From Bacteroidales bacterium (GTDB lineage: Bacteria > Bacteroidota > Bacteroidia > Bacteroidales > P3): a DNA stretch of 5,218 bases. The position numbers and the translations under genes are program-made. The notes beneath the pieces are model-generated. The model worked only from the letters and a program-made list of their open reading frames with translations. It was not told the origin of the DNA and searched no databases. The DNA lies in assembly GCA_012837565.1 (NCBI GenBank), contig DUQY01000187.1, positions 1 to 5,218 on the forward strand, written 5' to 3'. Positions 1-5,030 of this stretch are shown one piece after another (position 1 is the first letter of the stretch; the number at the start of each line of letters is the position of its first letter).

Positions 1-318
1 AGAATTAATAAGGGAGCTACAAATTCACGAAACTATTCTCAATGCGACTCACTCCTACTTGGAAACAAATGTGGAGCACATACATTCCCATATATAATAA
101 CCGATAACCACAGCTCCATTGTCGAACACGAGGCAACAACTTCCAAAATATCAGAAGATCAACTATTTTACTGCCGCCAAAGAGGAATATCTCAAGAGGG
201 TGCAATTGGACTAATTGTTAATGGATATGCAAAAGAAGTTTTGAATAAATTACCAATGGAATTTGCTGTTGAAGCTCAAAAGCTATTAAATATAAGCTTA
301 GAAGGAAGCGTAGGCTAA
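1..318 (+). CDS. sufB: SufB, Fe-S cluster assembly scaffold subunit (3' end only)
   Basis: The last 105 residues of SufB, the scaffold subunit of the SufBCD complex that builds Fe-S clusters in the cytoplasm; the 5' part lies outside the window. Seen directly: NYSQCDSLLLG (residues 12-21 of the fragment), CGAHTFPY, VEHEATTSKISEDQLFYC, and the family C-terminus ending EGSVG. Counting back from the C-terminus, Cys15 and Glu44 of the fragment fall where E. coli SufB (495 aa, from memory) has Cys405 and Glu434, residues implicated in cluster assembly; both are present, so the fragment looks functional. The next gene starts 7 nt after the stop and is not sufC, sufD or sufS, so sufB is the last suf gene here unless the others lie upstream or elsewhere. 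Family assignment is very safe. Confidence 0.96.
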   Translation, partial: RINKGATNSRNYSQCDSLLLGNKCGAHTFPYIITDNHSSIVEHEATTSKISEDQLFYCRQRGISQEGAIGLIVNGYAKEVLNKLPMEFAVEAQKLLNISLEGSVG

Positions 319-325
319 TAGAAAT

Positions 326-1339
326 ATGAACAATCATCCCAAAATCTTAATTATTCGTCTTAGTTCAATTGGAGATATTGTTCTTACAACCCCAATACTG
401 CGTTGCATTAAAGAACAAATACCTAATGCTAAAATACATTATTTGGTTAAGGCTAACAATTCAATTATATTAAGCAATAACCCCTATGTTGATAAGACAA
501 TTTATTTTTCCAATTCACTTTCTGAAATAATTAAGGAATTAAAAAAAGAAAAATATGACTATGTTTTTGATCTTCACAACCAAGTCCGCTCATTAATAAT
601 CCGCCTAAGATTAAATAGACCCTCAAAGGTATTTAACCCAATAAGGTTTAGAAAATGGCTGTTAGTTAAATGGAAGATCAATAAAATGCCTAAGAAACAT
701 ATTGTAGATAGGTATTTTGAAGTACTTGTTGGTCTAGGAATAAAGAATGACAACAAAGGACTAGACTACTTCCTTAGCGAAGAAGATTATATTTCACCCG
801 ATGCACTTCCTCTGAGTTTTCAAGAAGGATATATTGCTGTTGTTGTTGGAAGCAAGCATAATACCAAACAAATGCCAACCGATATGTTGATTGAGCTTTG
901 TGAGGGAATAGACAAACCAATAGTACTTCTTGGAGATAAAGATGACAGGAAAAAAGCAATAACAATTGAAAACACGGTTGGGGCAAAAGTATTTAATGCT
1001 TGTGGAGCCTATAACCTCAATCAAACATCTTCTCTCATTAAAAATTCATACGGAGTTATAACCCCCGACACAGGGCTAATGCATATTAGTGCAGCACTTA
1101 ACCAAAATATTATTAGCGTATGGGGAAACACCGTTCCTGAATTTGGAATGTATCCTTATATGCCTAAGGAATCAAAAGCTGAGGTGCATATTCTTGAAGA
1201 TAAAGACTTAGATTGTCGTCCTTGTCACAAACACGGGCATTCAAAATGTCCTAAGAAGCATTTTAAATGTATGAGAAACCTTGATGTTGATAAAATGATT
1301 GAGATCGCAAACTCTTGGACAGCGGGCAAAAACATCTGA
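326..1339 (+). CDS. Glycosyltransferase family 9 protein (LPS heptosyltransferase type)
   Basis: A 337-aa GT9 enzyme, the family that transfers ADP-heptose to the LPS inner core at the cytoplasmic face of the inner membrane. N-terminal Rossmann half: KILIIRLSSIGDIVLTTP (residues 6-23), whose SSIGD Asp17 matches the proposed catalytic Asp of WaaC/WaaF; then FDLHNQ (81-86). C-terminal half: GSKHNTKQMP (175-184), the sugar-nucleotide motif TPDTGLMH (246-253) and WGNTVPEFG (266-274). The tail carries four Cys (297, 300, 308, 315) in a CRPC-x7-C-x6-C layout. Length is normal for GT9. The ATG at 326 lies 7 nt after sufB, and mazG follows after 28 nt, suggesting one transcript. The family is clear; the exact acceptor and donor cannot be read from sequence, and no other LPS gene is in view, so no symbol is given. 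Confidence 0.93.
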   Translation: MNNHPKILIIRLSSIGDIVLTTPILRCIKEQIPNAKIHYLVKANNSIILSNNPYVDKTIYFSNSLSEIIKELKKEKYDYVFDLHNQVRSLIIRLRLNRPSKVFNPIRFRKWLLVKWKINKMPKKHIVDRYFEVLVGLGIKNDNKGLDYFLSEEDYISPDALPLSFQEGYIAVVVGSKHNTKQMPTDMLIELCEGIDKPIVLLGDKDDRKKAITIENTVGAKVFNACGAYNLNQTSSLIKNSYGVITPDTGLMHISAALNQNIISVWGNTVPEFGMYPYMPKESKAEVHILEDKDLDCRPCHKHGHSKCPKKHFKCMRNLDVDKMIEIANSWTAGKNI

Positions 1340-1367
1340 TTAACAAGAAGACCTAGAACAAAAACCT

Positions 1368-2156
1368 ATGGAAAAAGACAATAGACGGAAAGAAACCCTA
1401 GAAAGTTTCGATAAACTCCTATCCATTATGGATGAGCTTAGAGAAAAATGTCCTTGGGATAAGAAACAAACCTTCCAAACCCTTCGCCACCTAACCATTG
1501 AGGAGACCTACGAGCTAGCAGATGCAATAATTGAAAATGATAGCCAAGAAATCAAGAAAGAAGTCGGCGATTTACTACTACATATTGTCTTCTATGCAAA
1601 GATAGGTTCAGAAACTTCCAATTTCGACATGAAAGATATTGTGGATAGTTTGAACGAAAAACTAATCCGCCGCCATCCTCATATCTATTCTGATGCAGTG
1701 GCTGATGATGCTAAGCAAGTTTCAGAAAACTGGGAGCAAATCAAATTGAAGGAAGGAAGAAAATCAACCCTAGAAGGAGTTCCAAAAACACTTCCAGCAC
1801 TTGTTAAGGCTTATAGGATACAAGACAAAGCAAGAGGAGTTGGCTTTGACTGGGATAATATTGAACAAGTTTGGGACAAGGTCGAGGAAGAGATTGAGGA
1901 AATGAAATTTGAGATAAAGACAGGCAATAAAGACAAGATAGAACAAGAGTTTGGCGACACATTATTTGCCCTTATAAACTATTCTCGCTTTATTGACGTT
2001 AATCCAGAGACAGCATTAGAAAGAACAAATAAAAAATTTATACGTAGATTCCAGTTTATCGAACAAGAGGTTTTGAAACAAAACAAAGATATGAGGGAAA
2101 TGACCTTAGAGGAGTTGGATAAGATATGGGATGAAGCAAAAAAACTAGAATTATGA
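1368..2156 (+). CDS. mazG: MazG nucleoside triphosphate pyrophosphohydrolase
   Basis: A 262-aa protein, almost exactly the length of E. coli MazG (263 aa from memory), with two tandem all-alpha MazG domains. It hydrolyses (d)NTPs to NMP and pyrophosphate in the cytoplasm and is viewed as a house-cleaning enzyme that also lowers ppGpp in E. coli. First domain: LREKCPWDKKQT (residues 24-35), EETYE (45-49) and EVGD (65-68), together the EExxE...ExxD Mg-binding set; RRHPHIY (101-107) follows. Linker: EGVPKTLPAL and KARGVGFDW. Second domain: EEIEE (174-178) and EFGD (194-197), also complete. Both sites are therefore intact in sequence, although in E. coli the C-terminal one is the main active site. 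Its stop overlaps the next start by 4 nt. No relA or mazEF neighbour is present, so the stringent-response link is not supported by context here. Confidence 0.96.
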   Translation: MEKDNRRKETLESFDKLLSIMDELREKCPWDKKQTFQTLRHLTIEETYELADAIIENDSQEIKKEVGDLLLHIVFYAKIGSETSNFDMKDIVDSLNEKLIRRHPHIYSDAVADDAKQVSENWEQIKLKEGRKSTLEGVPKTLPALVKAYRIQDKARGVGFDWDNIEQVWDKVEEEIEEMKFEIKTGNKDKIEQEFGDTLFALINYSRFIDVNPETALERTNKKFIRRFQFIEQEVLKQNKDMREMTLEELDKIWDEAKKLEL

Positions 2157-2788
2157 TAAGCGTACTAACATTTAACCATTTTGAGGTTAATTGCAGTGTA
2201 ATATTCGACCAAACAAAAGAATGTGTTTTGGTTGATGTTTGCTGCCAAACAGAATCAGAAAGAAAAGAACTACTTGATTTTATTCAAAAAAACGAATTAC
2301 AAGTAAAACATATACTCCTAACCCATGCACATATAGACCACGTTTGTGGAGCTGGCTTTATAACAAAGGAATTTAATCTTCCCCTAGAGCTTCATAAAGA
2401 TGGAGACACAATGATTGGACTACTCGATGCACAAGCAGAAATGATGGGTTTCAATATCGAGGGCATGGAAGATGTAAAATTCAAATATATTGATAAGAAC
2501 GACATAATAAAATACGGCAATAGTGAACTTATTGTTCTTGAAACACCAGGGCATTGTGCAGGTAGTGTTTGTTTTTATAATCAAAAAGAAAGCTTTGTTG
2601 TAGTTGGCGATGTTTTATTCCAAAACTCAATAGGAAGAACAGACCTTCCGACCGGCAACTTCGATACCCTAATGAAGAGCATAAAGGAAAACCTTTTCAC
2701 CCTCCCAGACACTACCTTTGTTATATCAGGTCACGGACCTGCAACCAAAATAGGTTACGAAAAAGAGAACAATCCTTTTATCAACTAG
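2153..2788 (+). CDS. MBL-fold metallohydrolase, glyoxalase II-like (YcbL type)
   Basis: A 211-aa metallo-beta-lactamase-fold hydrolase, the size of the short glyoxalase II-like branch (E. coli YcbL), which lacks the long C-terminal helical domain of classical GloB. Metal ligands are all visible: THAHIDH (residues 57-63; His58, His60, Asp62, His63), ETPGHCAGS (His134), VVGDVLF (Asp153) and ISGHGPAT (His194). GRTDLPTG (161-168) and the C-terminal ENNPFI are typical of this branch. Likely substrates are thioesters such as S-lactoylglutathione or analogous low-molecular-weight thiol adducts, but Bacteroidota often lack glutathione, so the true substrate is open. It begins inside the mazG stop (ATGA), so translational coupling is likely. 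It appears to be the last gene of the operon, with a terminator-like hairpin about 100 nt downstream. Confidence 0.93.
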   Translation: MISVLTFNHFEVNCSVIFDQTKECVLVDVCCQTESERKELLDFIQKNELQVKHILLTHAHIDHVCGAGFITKEFNLPLELHKDGDTMIGLLDAQAEMMGFNIEGMEDVKFKYIDKNDIIKYGNSELIVLETPGHCAGSVCFYNQKESFVVVGDVLFQNSIGRTDLPTGNFDTLMKSIKENLFTLPDTTFVISGHGPATKIGYEKENNPFIN

Positions 2789-2885
2789 TAGAATTCTTTC
2801 TCTCAATCCTATCCTAAACTCTTATATGGCTACTAATACAAAATACGAAAAAAAAGAGCTGATATAAATTGAATAAGATCAGGTC

Positions 2886-2950
2886 TTACTGAAACGCTGT
2901 TTTAATTTCTTGAAACAGCGTTTCATTTTTTTAAAACAGCGTTTCAGTAA
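2886..2950. repeat. 20-nt perfect inverted repeat enclosing a third core copy
   Basis: The left arm TTACTGAAACGCTGTTTTAA (2886-2905) is the exact reverse complement of the right arm at 2931-2950. The 25-nt interior carries a third core, TGAAACAGCGTTTCA (2911-2925), itself an interrupted palindrome. The middle and right copies are direct repeats (AAACAGCGTTTCA at 2913-2925 and 2934-2946), 21 nt apart, and a degenerate further copy, TAGCGTTTT, continues the same 21-nt phase (AGCGTTT at 2917, 2938, 2959). The left arm can pair with either the middle or the right copy, so two mutually exclusive hairpins are possible. I see no further copy of the core in the window. Confidence 0.85.
2890..2932 (+). 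terminator. Likely intrinsic terminator of the sufB-MBL operon
   Basis: TGAAACGCTGTTT (2890-2902) pairs perfectly over 13 bp with AAACAGCGTTTCA (2913-2925) across a 10-nt loop, and is followed immediately by seven T (2926-2932). This is the stem plus U-tract layout of a Rho-independent terminator on the plus strand. The stem has five G-C pairs. It lies about 100 nt after the MBL-hydrolase stop. On the minus strand no T-tract follows, so it does not obviously serve the convergent gene. The longer 20-bp hairpin with the right arm would compete with it, although the T-tract would already be transcribed before that arm appears. Confidence 0.7.
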
Positions 2951-2965
2951 ATTGTTATAGCGTTT

Positions 2966-2973
2966 TAATTTTG
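2966..2973 (+). promoter_or_regulatory. Candidate Bacteroidota -7 element (TAATTTTG)
   Basis: TAATTTTG matches the phylum-typical -7 consensus TAnnTTTG exactly. About 20 nt upstream, TTTC (2942-2945) inside the right repeat arm could be a poor -33 element (consensus TTTG). It would direct transcription into the small ORF starting at 2996. Exact 8-mers of this kind arise often by chance in AT-rich DNA, so support is weak. Confidence 0.25.
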
Positions 2974-2995
2974 TCTCTTTTGCGGGCTTGTTTTC

Positions 2996-3109
2996 ATGAA
3001 TAGAATTAGAAGATTGGAAACGAAGTTTTGCATCTTAACCCTTTTGGTTATAGTAAACACTCTCTCAACTTGCCAAATCTGGAGTAAATTCTTTGATTCA
3101 AGAGTATAG
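2996..3109 (+). CDS. Possible small secreted peptide ORF (doubtful)
   Basis: A 37-codon ATG-to-TAG frame that I do not recognise. Its N-terminus looks like an export signal: basic MNRIRRLETK (residues 1-10), a hydrophobic core FCILTLLVIV (11-20), then LSTC (23-26), which resembles a lipobox except for Thr at -1 where Gly, Ala or Ser is usual. Only about 11 residues follow the Cys. A TAnnTTTG element ends 22 nt before the ATG. Against it: it is short, there is no homology I can recall, and ORFs of this length are frequent by chance. It could also be a decayed signal-peptide end of a lost gene. I consider it more likely noise than gene. Confidence 0.2.
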   Translation: MNRIRRLETKFCILTLLVIVNTLSTCQIWSKFFDSRV

Positions 3110-3239
3110 GTCTTTGTTACCAACAACTTAAATCAAAGAAACAATAGTACAAATTAGGCTGTGTTTTGTGAATTAACCATGAAAAATCAGGGTTAATTGA
3201 AAAATAAATAAGAGAAGTATTAGTATGATATCGAAGAAA

Positions 3240-3854
3240 TTAGAACCTATAACCTAGCATAAATGCCATATAGTTATGCCTCTGATTATTTTGTTCCTTA
3301 AGGCTGATATCGTATATTTCTGCCTCACCATCTCTTATGCTATATAATGAATAGTTATAAGTCCATGTTAAACTAAATTTTTCGGAGAAGAAGTAAGTCA
3401 TACCAGCCAGTCCAATAACTCCAAAACGTCTAAATGCAGGAGCCTCATTTGGATTTTGCTCAATGCCAGTTGGGGTATATTCTTTTGAAGTTAATAGAAC
3501 ATTGGGAGTAAGTCCTATCCTGAAATGTAGGGTTTCGAATAATTTATAAATATAGTTTACACTTATATCAATATTTGTGGTACTTACTTGCCATAAGTCT
3601 GGATATGTGCTTTTTGGGCTTGTCTTACTTCCTTTGTTTGAATAAAGGAATTCTACTTGAAAACGAGAAAGATTGCCAAAATCACGATACACAAATAAAC
3701 CTCCACTAAATCCTGCCTTATAGAAGCCAGACATTCTATCTCCATCAACTTGGGCAGCATTAATTCCTGCTGTAAGTCCTGCCTTAAACTCTTGCGAAAT
3801 TGCAATATAGCTATATAGGATTAGGAAAGAGAAAATTACAATATTTTTTTTCAT
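3240..3854 (-). CDS. Outer-membrane beta-barrel protein (PorT-like family)
   Basis: A 204-aa secreted protein of the Bacteroidota outer-membrane beta-barrel type (PorT-like, PF13568 group as I recall). It starts MKKNIVIFSF with hydrophobic residues to about 18 and a likely cleavage after AIS (20) before QEF. The mature part opens FKAGLTAGINAAQVDGD (23-39), a common opening in this family, then alternates amphipathic strands with Gly/Asn-rich turns (GFSGGLFVYRDFG, RFQVEFLYSNKG, LHFRIGLTPNVLL, GVIGLAGMTYFF, FSLTWTYNYSLY) and ends MLGYRF, with the terminal Phe usual for outer-membrane barrels. The open frame extends to an ATG at 3908, but those 18 extra residues are polar and would bury the signal peptide; the start at 3854 also sits just downstream of a promoter-like motif. 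Specific function unknown; it may be a small porin-like or structural barrel. It is transcribed alone, convergent with the left operon and divergent from glsA. Confidence 0.88.
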   Translation of the reverse strand: MKKNIVIFSFLILYSYIAISQEFKAGLTAGINAAQVDGDRMSGFYKAGFSGGLFVYRDFGNLSRFQVEFLYSNKGSKTSPKSTYPDLWQVSTTNIDISVNYIYKLFETLHFRIGLTPNVLLTSKEYTPTGIEQNPNEAPAFRRFGVIGLAGMTYFFSEKFSLTWTYNYSLYSIRDGEAEIYDISLKEQNNQRHNYMAFMLGYRF

Positions 3855-3885
3855 ATTACTTGATTTACTTATTTGATTGGTTTTA

Positions 3886-3916
3886 CAAAGTAAATAATAA
3901 TAATTCAATAATCAAA
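3886..3916 (-). promoter_or_regulatory. Candidate promoter of the OMP gene (TTTG-N19-TTACTTTG)
   Basis: On the minus strand, TTTG (3916-3913) is followed after 19 nt by TTACTTTG (3893-3886), one mismatch from the Bacteroidota pattern TTTG-N19-21-TAnnTTTG. Initiation would fall near 3880, leaving a leader of roughly 25 nt before the ATG at 3854. It overlaps the longer-ORF start at 3908, so use of this promoter excludes that start. Confidence 0.5.
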
Positions 3917-3924
3917 CAATATAT

Positions 3925-3932
3925 CAAAGTTA
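3925..3932 (-). promoter_or_regulatory. Alternative -7 element for the OMP gene (TAACTTTG)
   Basis: TAACTTTG on the minus strand matches TAnnTTTG exactly, but the expected -33 region (about 3952-3956) reads TTTT rather than TTTG. If used, the leader before 3854 would be about 65 nt. It competes with the element at 3886-3916 as the main promoter, or the two may be tandem. Confidence 0.3.
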
Positions 3933-4050
3933 TTTCAAAAAAACCAAGCTTTAAAACCTAATTTATCGGCTTTAATTAAGCTTTCACTTCAATGAATCTC
4001 ATTAACCTCTCTTTAAGTAGGGGATTTATTTTTTGATGTATTTATTAATC

Positions 4051-4080
4051 ATCTAATCAAAGTATAGATTTTTATTAGAT
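4051..4080. repeat. 7-bp inverted repeat upstream of glsA promoter
   Basis: ATCTAAT (4051-4057) and ATTAGAT (4074-4080) are exact reverse complements separated by 16 nt. The right half overlaps where the -33 element of the glsA promoter should be, so it could be an operator. The arms are short and AT-only apart from one G-C pair, so chance is a real possibility. Confidence 0.25.
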
Positions 4081-4097
4081 TATATCTATTATTTTTG

Positions 4098-4105
4098 TAT
4101 CTTTG
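4098..4105 (+). promoter_or_regulatory. Promoter -7 element of glsA-glsB (TATCTTTG)
   Basis: TATCTTTG fits TAnnTTTG exactly and is followed by C, as is common. It ends 22 nt before the glsA ATG at 4128, predicting a leader of only about 17 nt. The -33 box is poor (TTTATTAG around 4071-4078 at the right distance), which suggests either a weak promoter or one that needs an activator. Confidence 0.55.
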
Positions 4106-4127
4106 CTCATATATTTTGCCGTAAAAA

Positions 4128-5027
4128 ATGAAGAAAGATATTATAAATCAAGACAATAAGGACAGTTCACAAATCACTGAGCAATATATATCTTTAAAAC
4201 GAATACTAGCTAGTAAAAACAAGAATGCACTAAAGTATATTCCTAAGCCTCTTCTTAAATGGTTTGAAAAGATTATTCACCTTGAGAGGATAAACCGAAC
4301 TATTTATCAGTATCGTGACTATAAGGGAGTGAGTTTTGCAACTTGTGTTTTAGAAGATATAAAGGTTGATGTGGAAGTTGTGAACCCTGAAAATATTCCT
4401 AAAACAGGAAGACCTTTGGTTATTAGCAATCATCCCCTTGGAGGAATTGATGGTATGGCTTTGATATCTGAGGTTGGGAAATTCCGAAGAGATATTGTTT
4501 TTCCTGTTAACGATATTCTTTGTAAGCTGCCTGGCTTAAAGGATGTTTTTATTCCTGTAAATAAATATGGACGCAATAACGAGAATCACTTAGCTCTTGA
4601 AAGTGCATTTGCAAGCGATAGCTGCATGATGTTCTTTCCTGCTGGCATGGTTTCAAGAAAACAAGATAATATTATCCGAGATTTGGATTGGAAGAAGACA
4701 TTTATAAAGAAAGCAATAGAATATAATCGTGATATCATTCCAGTTTATACCGATGCCAAGAACTCAAATTTCTTTTATAGGTTTGCTAATATCAGAAAGA
4801 AATTAGGAATGAAATTTAATATTGAACTAATCTTTCTTCCTGACGAAATGTTTAAACAAAAAGGAAAGAAAATAAGGCTTATTTTTGGGAAACCTATTCC
4901 GACTGAAACTTTCGACACAAGGTTTACTCAAAAAGAGTGGGCAGATATTTTAAAACAATATGTTTACTCCTTAGGTGAAGATCCTAAGACAGAATTTAAA
5001 GTTGAAAACTATATAAAAAACCAATAG
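4128..5027 (+). CDS. glsA: PlsC-like acyltransferase, GlsA-type O-acyltransferase
   Basis: A 299-aa protein of the lysophospholipid/glycerol-phosphate acyltransferase superfamily. The catalytic block is PLVISNHPLGGIDGM (residues 96-110) with His102 and Asp108; five residues lie between them, against four in the usual HX4D. Downstream are FIPVNKYGRNN (141-151) and FFPAGMVSRK (169-178), the equivalent of the FPEG substrate-binding block with Ala in place of Glu, then IIPVY (203-207) and IRLIFGKPIP (249-258). There is no obvious transmembrane segment, so it is probably membrane-associated. The ATG at 4128 follows an A-rich stretch. A GNAT-like GlsB homologue starts 3 nt after its stop; in Bacteroides, GlsB makes N-(3-acyloxy)acyl-glycine precursors by N-acylation and GlsA adds the second acyl chain. 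I infer the same role from the pairing. The superfamily is secure; the glsA name rests largely on context, and a generic phospholipid acyltransferase is the alternative. Confidence 0.85.
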   Translation: MKKDIINQDNKDSSQITEQYISLKRILASKNKNALKYIPKPLLKWFEKIIHLERINRTIYQYRDYKGVSFATCVLEDIKVDVEVVNPENIPKTGRPLVISNHPLGGIDGMALISEVGKFRRDIVFPVNDILCKLPGLKDVFIPVNKYGRNNENHLALESAFASDSCMMFFPAGMVSRKQDNIIRDLDWKKTFIKKAIEYNRDIIPVYTDAKNSNFFYRFANIRKKLGMKFNIELIFLPDEMFKQKGKKIRLIFGKPIPTETFDTRFTQKEWADILKQYVYSLGEDPKTEFKVENYIKNQ

Positions 5028-5030
5028 AAA

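Larger units (their letters stand above)
2789..3239. other. Convergent intergenic region with repeat/terminator, no firm gene
   Basis: This 451-nt gap lies between the end of the plus-strand operon and the end of the minus-strand OMP gene. It holds the triple-core inverted repeat and terminator (2886-2950), a TAnnTTTG promoter-like element (2966-2973), a doubtful 37-codon ORF (2996-3109) and a weak 8-bp inverted repeat (3171-3178 with 3191-3198). I see no long reading frame, tRNA-like fold or clear gene remnant in the rest. No strong T-tailed terminator is visible for the minus-strand gene. Confidence 0.7.

Noticed and set aside
17..205. Minus-strand 62-codon frame opposite sufB
   Set aside because: It is entirely antisense to the highly conserved SufB C-terminus and has no independent support.
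574..1024. Minus-strand open frames of 60-76 codons inside the GT9 gene
   Set aside because: They lie antisense to a clearly conserved gene, show no recognisable motif, and are expected shadows of AT-rich coding DNA.
1368..2156. mazG as part of a mazEF toxin-antitoxin or phage-defence locus
   Set aside because: No toxin, antitoxin, relA or phage gene is adjacent. The two-domain length and spacing fit the chromosomal housekeeping enzyme.
2886..2966. Repeats here as a CRISPR array or replication iterons
   Set aside because: The copies are short, partly inverted and only three or four in number, the spacers are 6-8 nt of AT-rich filler, and no cas or replication gene is nearby.
3171..3198. AATTAACC / GGTTAATT inverted repeat as terminator of the OMP gene
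   Set aside because: The stem is only 8 bp and AT-rich, the loop is 12 nt, and on the minus strand it is followed by CACAAAAC rather than a T-tract. It could be chance.
4107..4119. Second promoter -7 at TCATATATTTTGC before glsA
   Set aside because: The TA-to-TTTG spacing does not fit TAnnTTTG, and initiation would leave almost no leader; the element at 4098-4105 fits better.
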